A stretch of DNA of 51,718 bases from Planctomycetota bacterium. Its GTDB lineage: Bacteria > Planctomycetota > Phycisphaerae > UBA1845 > UTPLA1. Both the position numbers and the translations under genes were made by a program. The notes beneath the pieces are model-generated. The model ran no database searches. It was not told the origin of the DNA and saw only the letters and a program-made list of their open reading frames with translations. Below, piece by piece: positions 1 to 8,881 of the stretch (position 1 is its first letter; each line of letters starts with the position of its first letter). Location of the stretch: positions 1 through 51,718 of the forward strand of contig QEVG01000035.1 in the NCBI GenBank assembly GCA_003576905.1. The letters are read 5' to 3'.

Positions 1-366
<366 letters not shown>

Positions 367-615
367 CATTTATCAATCGCTGACAGTTCCCTTCACCCGC
401 CCTTTCAGGTGGGTGGCGTGTCCTGAAAGCAATTGAATGTCCTCCGTCGGCGGAGGACCTCCTGATGATCCTATTCGTCAATCCCCAATCTATTCCCAGT
501 ATTCAGGGATGCCCTCCCTGCTGTTTGGGCGACGGCTCTCAAACCGTCGCCATGATGTCCGGGAGAGGCACCTCTAGGCTTGTCCCATGCGGCCGGCAAG
601 GCCGCATGGGGCCGT
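367..615 (+). other. 23S-5S intergenic spacer with stem-loops
   Basis: This 249 nt spacer contains no tRNA and no credible coding frame. It holds several inverted repeats: a cctccg/cggagg pair near 440-457, a gacgg/ccgtc pair near 529-546, and a perfect 11-bp hairpin at 584-610 (cccatgcggcc, 5-nt loop, complement). That hairpin ends 5 nt before the 5S gene. The likely role is rRNA precursor processing, which is inference. The spacer is longer than in many bacteria. Confidence 0.6.
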
Positions 616-722
616 GCTGGTGCCCTTACCCAGGGGGAAACACCTGATCCCATTCCGAACTCAGAAGTGAAGTCCTTGGGGCCGATGGTAGTCCAACAGG
701 GCGAGAGTAGGTTAGTGCCAGC
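616..722 (+). rRNA. rrf: 5S ribosomal RNA
   Basis: The conserved 5S core is present: ccgaactcagaagtgaa at about 655-671, then gccgatggtagt and gcgagagtagg. The ends were set by pairing the terminal helix, gctggtgcc at 616 with the 3' ttagtgccagc. The resulting length of 107 nt is slightly short for 5S, so the termini may be a few bases off. A strong terminator follows at once. Confidence 0.9.
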
Positions 723-728
723 TTTTTT

Positions 729-769
729 GAGGCCCGGGCGTCGCAAGACCCCCGGGCCTCTCCTTTTTT
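729..769 (+). terminator. Rho-independent terminator of the rRNA operon
   Basis: A 10-bp perfect GC-rich stem (gaggcccggg at 729-738, complement at 751-760) has a 12-nt loop and is followed by tcctttttt. It lies 6 nt after the 5S gene. Confidence 0.9.
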
Positions 770-834
770 GTAGGTAACGTACTATGCTCTGGGTCCGCCC
801 TGACCTGCCCCTCTTTTCTTGCAATCGAGAAGAT

Positions 835-2871
835 CTACCCCCGCCCCTCTACGCGACTGCTTGGCACTGGGGCTGATCGACGCGGAACCTGAAATCTGAG
901 CAGCCTCAGCCCGTTCGCCACGACCAGCAGGGTACTCCCCTCATGACCCACGACGCCCAGTGGCAGCGGTAGAGCAAACCCCACCGCCCCAAGGACCAGC
1001 AGCCCGATCACCAAAAGGGAGAACGACAGGTTTTGCCAAATGATCCGCCGGGCCTGTCTGCTAAGAGCCATGGCGTGCGGAACCCGCTCCACGGCGTCGG
1101 ACATCAGCACCAGGTCCGCCGTTTCCAGGGCGACGTCGCTGCCGGCGGCGCCCATCGCCGCCCCGACGTCGGCACTGGCCAAGGCCGGCGCGTCGTTTAC
1201 CCCGTCCCCCACCATAAGAACCGCACCGTATTCACGGCGAAGTCGTCCGATTGCCTCAACCTTCTCCTCGGGAAGCAGGTCCGCGAAGTATGCGTCGACA
1301 CCCGTGCGCTCAGCAACGCCGCGCGCCACGACCGGATTGTCCCCCGTAAGCATCACGATCTTTTGCACGCCGAGTTGCTTAAGGGCACGAATCGACTCGC
1401 GGGCCGCCGCACGAGGCTGGTCCGCCACGGCCAGCAGCCCGAGCCAGCCACCGGTCTCCTCGTGAGTCCCGACATTGTCTTCCCGGCGCAGCTCGCGATG
1501 TACGACAAGCACCGTCTTTCCCTGGGCTTGCAGCTCCGACTTTCTCTCCAGCAGTTCGGGCGAGATCGCTTCCCCGTGCTCGCGGTACATGCGCTCGCCT
1601 CCGATCCAGATAAGGTACCCGTTCGATCGGGCGTGAATCCCCCTGCCCGGCAGATTCTGAAAGCTCTCCAGATCGGGCAGCTTCAGCCCGCGCTCCCGCG
1701 CCGCGTGCGTAACGGCCCGGGCGATGGGATGTTCGGAGCGGGATTCAAGCGCGGCGGCCAGCGCCAGGAGTTCCGACTCGCCGAAATCCGGCGGACACCT
1801 GACGGATACGAAAATGTCGGTGACGCGCATGACTCCTTCGGTCAGCGTGCCGGTCTTGTCAAATGCCACAACTTGGACATCAGCAAGGCGTTCGAGGTGC
1901 GACCCCCCTTTGAAGAGAATCCCTCGACGCGCCCCGTTGGCGATTGCCGAGAGAATCGATGCCGGCGTGGAGATGACCAAGGCACACGGAGATGCCACGA
2001 CGAGGAGGACCATTGCCCTGTAAAAGCTCGCGGCAAACTCACGGTGGCCCAGGGCCGGCGGCAGGACGGCGACCATCGCCGCCAAACCAAGGACGACAAC
2101 CGCGTAAGGCCCCTCGACACGCTCGAGAACGCGCTGTGTCCGAGCCTTTCGAGACTGGGCGGCCTCGACCAGGCGGATAATCTGAGAGAGCGTCGAATCG
2201 CTGGCTGGGCGTGACACTTCGACTTCAATCGCCCCGCTGCCGTTGATGCTCCCGGCCAGCACGACCTCGCCCTCACCCTTTTCAACGGGCACCGACTCGC
2301 CGGTGATGGAAGCCTGGTTCAAATCGGTCCTCCCCGCGACGATGCGTCCGTCCGCGGCCACCATCTCGCCCGGCCGAACGAGCATGCGGTCGCCCGCCCG
2401 AAGCGATTCAATGGACACGCGGCGCGGTCCGCCCTCGGTGAGCAAGGTCGCCTCGGTCGGGCGCAGCTTCAAGAGACTTGATATGGCCCGCGCGGACCGA
2501 TCGAGGGCATAGGTCTGAAGGGTGTTGGAAAGCGAGAACAGAAATAGCAGCGTGAGTCCTTCGTGCCATTGATTGATGATCGCCGCGCCGATTGCCGCGA
2601 GGATCATCAGCAGATTGATGTCGAGCTTGCGCGCCCGCAGCGAGGAGAATGCATCCTTGAGGCCAAACCATCCGCCCGCGATATACCCCGCGACGCTGAC
2701 CGAAGCGACAGCCCTCGGCGACCAGCCGGCGGACTCGCCCCAAAGACTGATAATCAGAAACACGAGTGAAGCAGAGGTAAGGGCTGCTTCGAGAAATCGG
2801 CGGTCCAGCCGCACGGTCAGGAGACCGAGCGACGATGACTTCGGACCTTCAATGGCAGCTGCGTCACTCAC
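835..2871 (-). CDS. P1B-4 type heavy-metal translocating P-type ATPase
   Basis: A 678-residue inner-membrane metal-export ATPase. Using the GTG start at 2871, visible motifs are the TGES actuator loop (190-193), the SPC metal-site motif in a membrane helix (294-296), the phosphorylation site DKTGT (338-342), the HP pair (381-382), TGDN and GDGVNDAPA, and HEGST in the last helix. SPC together with HEGST, and the absence of an N-terminal CxxC metal-binding domain, is the P1B-4 signature (Co/Fe/Zn/Ni exporters such as CoaT, CtpD and PfeT). Which metal is moved cannot be read from the sequence. An ATG at 2958 is in frame, but the GTG at 2871 has an agagg ribosome-binding site 7 nt upstream and removes an Arg/Gly-rich extension. 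The gene converges on the rRNA terminator. Confidence 0.9.
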   Translation of the reverse strand: MSDAAAIEGPKSSSLGLLTVRLDRRFLEAALTSASLVFLIISLWGESAGWSPRAVASVSVAGYIAGGWFGLKDAFSSLRARKLDINLLMILAAIGAAIINQWHEGLTLLFLFSLSNTLQTYALDRSARAISSLLKLRPTEATLLTEGGPRRVSIESLRAGDRMLVRPGEMVAADGRIVAGRTDLNQASITGESVPVEKGEGEVVLAGSINGSGAIEVEVSRPASDSTLSQIIRLVEAAQSRKARTQRVLERVEGPYAVVVLGLAAMVAVLPPALGHREFAASFYRAMVLLVVASPCALVISTPASILSAIANGARRGILFKGGSHLERLADVQVVAFDKTGTLTEGVMRVTDIFVSVRCPPDFGESELLALAAALESRSEHPIARAVTHAARERGLKLPDLESFQNLPGRGIHARSNGYLIWIGGERMYREHGEAISPELLERKSELQAQGKTVLVVHRELRREDNVGTHEETGGWLGLLAVADQPRAAARESIRALKQLGVQKIVMLTGDNPVVARGVAERTGVDAYFADLLPEEKVEAIGRLRREYGAVLMVGDGVNDAPALASADVGAAMGAAGSDVALETADLVLMSDAVERVPHAMALSRQARRIIWQNLSFSLLVIGLLVLGAVGFALPLPLGVVGHEGSTLLVVANGLRLLRFQVPRRSAPVPSSRVEGRG

Positions 2872-3117
2872 TCGCCAACCTCTCGCTGGCACCGGACTTC
2901 CGCGCTCGCGTCCTTCGCGTCGCCGTCCTCCGATCCCGGCAATTCGCGCGCCGCGCACGCATGTCCACTCCGCTTTCCCAGGGCAACCGCTCCGAGGCTG
3001 AACTGATCTTGAAACTCATTTCGCCAGGCACCGGTCGTCTCGCGAGTCATCGCCGGCCAATCTATTCCTTCGACCAGGGGTGTCACGCCCCAAGCACCTG
3101 TGCGCGCAAACCGTCGT

Positions 3118-3678
3118 TCAGCCGGGCAGACAATATGGAAAGAGTTCCGGGCGATGCCCGGGCTTTTCATCCGCAGTCACTCGCACGGCCGTATAATAGG
3201 CCTCCACGCGATTGAGGAAACCTGCGACTTCGAGGCCCATAAACCGGTGATCGCCCACGGCAGCCCGCACGTCGCACAAATACGTTCGGCTGCTCTCCAG
3301 AAGGCGCGACACTCCGTCCATGTGTCCAAGGCGCAGCTTCAGATGACAAGCCGACACTTGTATCAGCCCCTGAAGGAATTTCCTCTGAAGGCTTCCCCTC
3401 TCCGGAAGATGCCAGAGACCCTCCCACGCCTCGTGCGCCTCCCACCAGTATGCATGGTTGTACAGGTCGCAGCCGTAGAGATATTCCTCGCTAACGCGCC
3501 AGGCGTCCGGCGCAACCGGGCAAACCGCGGGCTCTGCATGACCCGGCCCCGCATAGCTGTGTCCGAGCGGACTCGCCGTCGGGTGTGGATGCCGCCCCGG
3601 AACGAAACGATAGGGCGGGAATGGCCTCGACGAGTACCGCGGCTGGGCGAACGATTCATAAAGGGCGTCATCGTTCAT
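3118..3678 (-). CDS. DUF309 family protein
   Basis: A soluble 186-residue protein. Residues 73-89 carry the DUF309 hallmark, YNHAYWWEAHEAWEGLW, followed by a helical segment with QGLIQVSACHLKL. The first 60 residues are Pro/Arg-rich and look disordered. DUF309 proteins are small all-helical proteins of unknown function. The 246 nt to the downstream ATPase gene contain only an imperfect palindrome at 3077-3091. The gene is divergent from lpxI, and a TATGAT/ATCATA element near 3788 could serve either direction. Confidence 0.85.
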   Translation of the reverse strand: MNDDALYESFAQPRYSSRPFPPYRFVPGRHPHPTASPLGHSYAGPGHAEPAVCPVAPDAWRVSEEYLYGCDLYNHAYWWEAHEAWEGLWHLPERGSLQRKFLQGLIQVSACHLKLRLGHMDGVSRLLESSRTYLCDVRAAVGDHRFMGLEVAGFLNRVEAYYTAVRVTADEKPGHRPELFPYCLPG

Positions 3679-3860
3679 CGCGGTCCCGCCTCGCCGAAGC
3701 GCGTGCGAAGTGCATGCCCCGGTTTCACTTCCGATCCGCCTTCAGGCCCTGTTTGTTCATCACTGATCGGCCGGTCCGACATTGCGTTATGATACCCGCG
3801 TGCGTCGGCCGGCTCACTTCAGCCCGCCGACCGCGTGTTTGCTTGACCGATATGTAACGC

Positions 3861-4733
3861 ATGACGTCCAGCCAGAATACCATCGGCCTTATCGCCGGAC
3901 AGGGCGATTTTCCCAAGCTCGTGCTTCGCGGTGCGCAGGCCGCGGGCCTGCGCGTCGTGGTTGTCGGACTTCGAGGTAACTGCCCCGACGAAGTTCGCGA
4001 GGAAGCGGACGTGTTCTATTCCGCGGGCGTAGCCAGGCTGGGCCGTTGGATTCGCGTGCTTCGCCGGGAGGGCGTCAGCCGTGCAATCCTGGCCGGCCGC
4101 GTCCGAAAAAGCCAAATGCTGGAGATGCCGAAATGGCGACAGATGTTGGCGTATCTGCCCGATTGGACTAGCATCCGGGTCTGGTTTTTCAGGTCCGGTG
4201 ACCGCCGGAACGACACGCTTCTGAGGGCGGTCGCCGACGAAATGCAGGCAAAGGGCGTCGAATTGATAGACTCCACCGCATACTGCGCGGACGCGATGGC
4301 CTCGGAGGGTCGGCTCGGCCGGATAAGCCTAACCACCTCCCAAGCCGCCGACGTCGAACTGGGCTGGCGCATTGCCAAGGAAATGGGCCGTCTGGACATC
4401 GGACAGTCGGTCGCCGTGAAGGACAAAGACATCATCGCGGTGGAGGCGATCGAGGGCACCGACGCCATGATTTCCCGGGCCGGATCGCTGTGCAGGACCG
4501 GCGGCTGGGTCCTGGTAAAGGTCGCCAAACCGAACCAGGACATGCGTTTCGACGTCCCTACGGTTGGACCGGATACCGTGCGCAAGATTGTCGATGCCCG
4601 CGGAAGTGCGATCGTTATCGAAGCGGGCAAGACGCTGATGCTCCAGAAGGAAGAATTGCTCGAACTCGCCGATCGCCACGGAATCGCCGTAATTGGTCGC
4701 TGCGACGCGACACCGGGAGGGGTTAAGAGTTGA
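3861..4733 (+). CDS. lpxI: UDP-2,3-diacylglucosamine diphosphatase LpxI
   Basis: A 290-residue member of the DUF1009/LpxI family. It hydrolyses UDP-2,3-diacylglucosamine to lipid X and UMP in lipid A synthesis, replacing LpxH. Family features are the N-terminal IGLIAGQGDFP (8-18), the central DDT-like segment after FRSGDRRNDTLL, and the C-terminal VDARGSAIVIEAGKTLML block. Length and the position of the N-terminal motif support this ATG even though no Shine-Dalgarno sequence is visible. The stop codon overlaps the start of the following epimerase gene, so the two are co-translated. An lpxI gene implies an LPS-type outer membrane. Confidence 0.93.
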   Translation: MTSSQNTIGLIAGQGDFPKLVLRGAQAAGLRVVVVGLRGNCPDEVREEADVFYSAGVARLGRWIRVLRREGVSRAILAGRVRKSQMLEMPKWRQMLAYLPDWTSIRVWFFRSGDRRNDTLLRAVADEMQAKGVELIDSTAYCADAMASEGRLGRISLTTSQAADVELGWRIAKEMGRLDIGQSVAVKDKDIIAVEAIEGTDAMISRAGSLCRTGGWVLVKVAKPNQDMRFDVPTVGPDTVRKIVDARGSAIVIEAGKTLMLQKEELLELADRHGIAVIGRCDATPGGVKS

Positions 4734-5671
4734 CGGATTTTCTCGTTACCGGCGGCGCCGGGTTCATTGGCTCGCACATCGTGCAACGACTGGTGGAACA
4801 GGGCCGCCGCGTCCGCGTTTTGGACAATTTCGCAACCGGCAGGCGGGAGAATCTGACCGAGGTTGCCGGCAGGATTGAGCTCATCGAAGGCGACATGGCC
4901 GATCCGCAGATCGCGCAGCGCGCCTGCCAGGGTGTCGACGTCGTCCTTCATCAGGCAGCCATCCCGTCTGTGCCAAAGTCCGTAGCCGATCCTGCAACGA
5001 GCCATCGCGCAAACGTGGAGGGCACTTTTCAACTCCTCGTGGCCGCGCGCGAGGCGGGCGTGCGCCGCTTCGTCTATGCCGGAAGCAGCTCGGCCTATGG
5101 AGAGTCCAAAACGTTGCCCAAGGTGGAGACCATGGCAACGGACCCGCTCAGCCCCTACGCCGTCCAGAAACTCACGGGCGAATACTACTGCCGGGCGTTC
5201 GCGCGCTGCTATGGAATGCAGACGCTAACCATGCGCTATTTCAACGTGTTCGGCCCGCGGCAGGACCCGAAAAGCCAGTATGCCGCGGCAATTCCCGCCT
5301 TCGTGACAAGCATCCTGCGCAGCCAGCCCCCTACCGTGTACGGCGACGGCGAACAGACGCGCGACTTTACCTACATAGAAAACGTGGTTGAGGCCAACCT
5401 TCTGGCCGCCACCGCGCCCCGGACCGCCGGAGAAGTGATCAACGTCGCATGCGGCGGACATGTGACGGTTAACGAGATTATCCGCGACATCAACAAGCTG
5501 CTTGGCAAGGACATTCAGCCCAGCTACGTACCGGCCCGCAACGGCGATATTCGTCATTCCTGGGCCGACATCAGCCTCGCCGAGAAAGTGATCGGCTACA
5601 GGCCCAAGGTCACCTTTGCCGAAGGCCTCCAGCGCGCGATCAACTGGTACGCCCGGAATCTCTCCGTTTGA
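4730..5671 (+). CDS. NAD-dependent nucleotide-sugar epimerase/dehydratase
   Basis: A 313-residue extended short-chain dehydrogenase. The NAD-binding TGGAGFIGSH is at 7-16, the catalytic SSS at 119-121 and YAVQK at 143-147. The segment RYFNVFGPRQDP resembles the WbpP/Gne group of UDP-GlcNAc/UDP-GlcNAcA C4-epimerases more than GalE, although substrate cannot be assigned from sequence alone. Translation starts at TTG 4730 inside the lpxI stop region (agtTGAcgg) behind a gggagggg ribosome-binding site. The overlap suggests a shared role in envelope glycan or LPS supply. Confidence 0.88.
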   Translation: MTDFLVTGGAGFIGSHIVQRLVEQGRRVRVLDNFATGRRENLTEVAGRIELIEGDMADPQIAQRACQGVDVVLHQAAIPSVPKSVADPATSHRANVEGTFQLLVAAREAGVRRFVYAGSSSAYGESKTLPKVETMATDPLSPYAVQKLTGEYYCRAFARCYGMQTLTMRYFNVFGPRQDPKSQYAAAIPAFVTSILRSQPPTVYGDGEQTRDFTYIENVVEANLLAATAPRTAGEVINVACGGHVTVNEIIRDINKLLGKDIQPSYVPARNGDIRHSWADISLAEKVIGYRPKVTFAEGLQRAINWYARNLSV

Positions 5672-5696
5672 CGCAGACGAAGTCCGCATATAGAAA
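5668..5696 (+). promoter_or_regulatory. Candidate promoter for glgP
   Basis: TTGACG at 5668-5673 overlaps the epimerase stop codon. It is followed after 17 nt by TAGAAA (or after 15 nt by TATAGA). A leader of about 150 nt would precede glgP. Confidence 0.4.
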
Positions 5697-5789
5697 ATCG
5701 TCCCGAGCCTGCGGCCGTGCCCTCAGTGGCCGCCGCGGTTGGGCGCGACAGACTCTTTTTCGACCAAGACACGGGCAGTCGCCGTGAAG

Positions 5790-5809
5790 TCCTTCCACGG
5801 ATGGAAGGA
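5790..5809 (+). promoter_or_regulatory. Perfect stem-loop in the glgP leader
   Basis: tccttcca pairs perfectly with tggaagga around a cgga tetraloop and is followed by gtatttt. It could be a weak terminator for the upstream pair or an mRNA-stability element. The 3' arm contains a GGAAGGAG ribosome-binding-site-like sequence, but the nearest in-frame ATG is 43 nt downstream. Confidence 0.35.
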
Positions 5810-5851
5810 GTATTTTCCCCCGCGGCTCGCCCGGTTTCAGGGAATATTGAG

Positions 5852-8407
5852 ATGTATCATCTCCGCACGTATACCGTCGTTCCTGCCCTGCCCGCCCCGC
5901 TGGCGCGCCTGCGGGACCTGGCATACAACTACTGGTGGTCCTGGAACGGTGATGCCCGGGAGCTGTTCCGTCGGCTCGACCCTGACCTCTGGGAAGACGT
6001 CGTTCACAACCCCGTGAAGTTTTTCGCGCACATCGCCCAGCGCCGGCTGGATCAGGCCGCGGGCGACAAGGCCTTCCTGTCTCACATGCAGCGCGTGCTG
6101 GCCGCCTTCGACAACTACATGACGCGCGAAGGATGGTTCACGAAGAACTTTCCGGATGCCAGGGACGGACGCATCGCCTATTTCTCGATGGAGTTCGGGC
6201 TGCACGAATCGCTCACGATTTACTCGGGCGGCCTCGGCATTCTGGCGGGCGATCATCTGAAGAGTGCCAGCGATCTGGGAATTCCGCTGGTGGGCGTCGG
6301 GCTGCTTTACAGGCAGGGCTACTTTCAACAGCGGCTCACCACGGACGGCTGGCAACTCGAGGAGTATCCCGCGCTCGATTTCTTCCAGACGCCGCTCAGC
6401 CAGGTGCTGGGTGAAAACGGCGCCCCCGTCACGATTGTGCTGCCCGTCGGCGAGCGAGAGGTCAGGGTTCAGATCTGGCGATGCCAGGTCGGCCGGGTTC
6501 CGCTCTTTCTCCTCGACGCGGATATCCCGCAAAACGACCCGCGCGATCGGGAGATCACATATCGCCTTTACGGCGGCGATGACGAGATGCGCATTCGCCA
6601 GGAGGTCATCCTCGGCATCGGCGGTGTCCGGGCGCTGGCGGCGATCGGCCAGACGCCGGACGTTTGCCACATGAATGAGGGACATGCCGCATTCCTCGCT
6701 GTGGAGCAGATTCACCAGCGCAGGAAAGACGGCAATCTCGATTTCGGCGAGGCGCGCGAGGCCGTCACGTCCTCGCTGGTCTTCACGACTCATACGCCGG
6801 TGCCCGCGGGAATCGACCGGTTTGAAGAAGACCTTCTAAAGAAGTACCTCTCGCCCTATCTGCCCAGCATCGGGCTCACGCTCAAGGAGTTCTCGGCGCT
6901 GGGCAAGGTGGACGCCTCCGACCCGAAGGAGGAGTTCTGCATGGCCGTTCTCGCCCTTCGACTGGCGGGCGGTTCCAACGGCGTCAGCGCGCTGCATGGC
7001 CACGTCTCGCGGGAGATGTGGTACCCGGTATGGCCGGGCGCTCCCCGCGAGGAAGTGCCCATCACGTCGATAACGAACGGCATACATACGAACACGTGGA
7101 TTTCTGCGGAAATGGCCGAACTGCTGGACCGATACCTCGGTCCGACGTGGATGGAGAATCCGGTCGACCATGACGTCTGGCGGCGCGTCGATGAGATTCC
7201 CGATCTTGAGCTCTGGCGCGTACACGACCGTCGGCGCATCGCCCTGGTCGCGTTCGCCCGAAAGCGCATGAAGGAGCAGTTCCGGCGGCGCGGCGCTCCA
7301 CCCGCCGAGGTGAAATCCGCTGATGAACTCCTCGATCCCGACGCCCTGACGATCGGCTTTGCCCGGCGCTTTGCGCCCTACAAGCGCGGGGCCCTTCTTT
7401 TCAGCAACCTGGATCGCCTGTTGCGCATTCTCAAGAATCCGGAACGCCCGGTCCAGTTTGTCTTTGCCGGCAAGGCCCATCCGCGCGACGAGGTGGGCAA
7501 GGCCGTCATCAAGGAGATTTTCAACAAGCTTCAGTCCGAGGAGCTGCGCCGAAAAATCGTCTTCATTGAGAATTACGACATCACCGTCGCACGCATGCTC
7601 GTGCAAGGGGCGGATGTGTGGCTCAACAACCCGATCAAACCCCGCGAAGCGTCCGGCACAAGCGGCATGAAGGTCGTTCCCAACGGCGGGCTGAATCTTT
7701 CGGTTCTTGACGGTTGGTGGCCGGAGGCCTACGACGGCGAAAACGGCTGGGCCATCGACGAAGGGCGAATCTACGACGATCCCGCCTATCGCGATCACAT
7801 CGAAAGCGAAGCAATCTACGATCTCCTCGAAAAGGAGATTATCCCCTTGTTCTACGATCGGGCGGCTGACGGCGTTCCGCGAGGATGGACCGAGCGCATG
7901 AAGGCCTCCATGCGCACCATAAGCCCCATGTTCAACACCAACCGGATGCTCGAGGAATATGCCGGGCGGCTCTACGTGACGGCGATCCACCGTTGGCGCC
8001 ACCTATCCGCGAACCAGTACGCCGGCGCGAAGTCACTCTCGCAGTGGAAGCGAAAACTTGCCGCCGATTGGGCGGGCGTCCGCGTTGAAAACATCGAGGC
8101 TGACGATGGCAGGGAGCTGCCAGTGGGATCCGAAGTCGGCGTCCGGGCGCAAGTGCATCTGGGCGGCGTCCGTCCCGAGGATGTCGCTGTAGAGCTGTAC
8201 CACGGCCGCATCGACCCCAACGGAATGCTGGTCGAAGGCAGTTGCGAGGAAATGAAGTGCGGGGACCATCTGGACAACGGATACTTCCGCTACGAAGGCA
8301 GAATCCCCTGCCGCCGCAGCGGGCAACACGGATACGCCATACGCGTCGTCCCCAGGCATCCGGACCTCGTCCACCGGTACGACACGGGGCTGATTTGCTG
8401 GAGTTAG
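5852..8407 (+). CDS. glgP: Alpha-glucan (glycogen) phosphorylase
   Basis: An 851-residue GT35 phosphorylase that releases glucose-1-phosphate from alpha-1,4-glucan in the cytoplasm. The N terminus (residues 1-120, with YNYWWSWNGDARELF) is the DUF3417 domain of the bacterial/archaeal branch (TIGR02094 type). The catalytic core follows, with YSGGLGILAGDHLKSASDLG, and GTSGMK places the pyridoxal-phosphate lysine near residue 607. A GTG at 5717 would add 45 residues, but DUF3417 homology begins at MYHLRTY, so ATG 5852 is preferred. The gene has its own leader and no adjacent glycogen genes. Confidence 0.95.
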   Translation: MYHLRTYTVVPALPAPLARLRDLAYNYWWSWNGDARELFRRLDPDLWEDVVHNPVKFFAHIAQRRLDQAAGDKAFLSHMQRVLAAFDNYMTREGWFTKNFPDARDGRIAYFSMEFGLHESLTIYSGGLGILAGDHLKSASDLGIPLVGVGLLYRQGYFQQRLTTDGWQLEEYPALDFFQTPLSQVLGENGAPVTIVLPVGEREVRVQIWRCQVGRVPLFLLDADIPQNDPRDREITYRLYGGDDEMRIRQEVILGIGGVRALAAIGQTPDVCHMNEGHAAFLAVEQIHQRRKDGNLDFGEAREAVTSSLVFTTHTPVPAGIDRFEEDLLKKYLSPYLPSIGLTLKEFSALGKVDASDPKEEFCMAVLALRLAGGSNGVSALHGHVSREMWYPVWPGAPREEVPITSITNGIHTNTWISAEMAELLDRYLGPTWMENPVDHDVWRRVDEIPDLELWRVHDRRRIALVAFARKRMKEQFRRRGAPPAEVKSADELLDPDALTIGFARRFAPYKRGALLFSNLDRLLRILKNPERPVQFVFAGKAHPRDEVGKAVIKEIFNKLQSEELRRKIVFIENYDITVARMLVQGADVWLNNPIKPREASGTSGMKVVPNGGLNLSVLDGWWPEAYDGENGWAIDEGRIYDDPAYRDHIESEAIYDLLEKEIIPLFYDRAADGVPRGWTERMKASMRTISPMFNTNRMLEEYAGRLYVTAIHRWRHLSANQYAGAKSLSQWKRKLAADWAGVRVENIEADDGRELPVGSEVGVRAQVHLGGVRPEDVAVELYHGRIDPNGMLVEGSCEEMKCGDHLDNGYFRYEGRIPCRRSGQHGYAIRVVPRHPDLVHRYDTGLICWS

Positions 8408-8490
8408 ATCGCGTTCCGGCCCCCGTTTTCGGGCCTCTCGGCGTAACCTTACCGGCCTCTGGGGTTTACGAAACGAAGCGGCCGCCTCGC

Positions 8491-8519
8491 TTGACACGTT
8501 TCGCACTTCCATGTACGGT
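8491..8519 (+). promoter_or_regulatory. Promoter of tRNA-Asp
   Basis: A consensus TTGACA (8491-8496) is followed by 17 nt and TACGGT (8514-8519), about 50 nt upstream of the mature tRNA. Confidence 0.6.
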
Positions 8520-8568
8520 TGATCGTCCGCGATTCGGTCCTTCGGCCCGGATCGCTTGCCTCTTAATT

Positions 8569-8642
8569 GGGGCTGTAGCTCAATTGGTCAGAGCGCCGGC
8601 CTGTCACGCCGGAGGTTGCGGGTTCGAGCCCCGTCAGCCTCG
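8569..8642 (+). tRNA. tRNA-Asp (anticodon GTC)
   Basis: A 74-nt cloverleaf. The acceptor stem ggggctg pairs with cagcctc (one G-T pair). The D arm is gctcaattggtcagagc, the anticodon stem gccgg/ccggc carries a ctGTCac loop, and the T arm is gcgggttcgagccccgt. The discriminator is G and CCA is not encoded. It has its own promoter and terminator. Confidence 0.97.
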
Positions 8643-8652
8643 TTCGATCATG

Positions 8653-8695
8653 GGGCCTTTTCGTTGGCTGACGACGAAAAGGCCCTTGTTTTTTT
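8653..8695 (+). terminator. Rho-independent terminator of tRNA-Asp
   Basis: A 12-bp perfect stem (gggccttttcgt, 8653-8664, with complement 8674-8685) is followed by ttgttttttt. Confidence 0.9.
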
Positions 8696-8881
8696 CACGT
8701 TGCAGCGGGACAGAGGGTGGACCGTCGGGGCCGCCGAGCCATGCATCGGCATGGCGTGACGAACCCTAAGCGACCCCCTGTCCGGACCCGCCCTTGCGAT
8801 GCTGTGCGGGAATCGGCATACCGCGCTGCCGAAGCGGCCCGGCCTATGTAGAATGCCCCTGCCGGGAGGACAACGCAGCGG

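Noticed and set aside
1033-2214. A 393-codon plus-strand open frame
   Set aside because: It is antisense to the P-type ATPase, which has all family motifs. Long antisense frames are expected in high-GC coding sequence, and its translation shows no domain.
3753-3793. A promoter for lpxI (TATGAT at 3788)
   Set aside because: The -10 is good, but no acceptable -35 lies 16-18 nt upstream and the gene is 70 nt away. Left unassigned.
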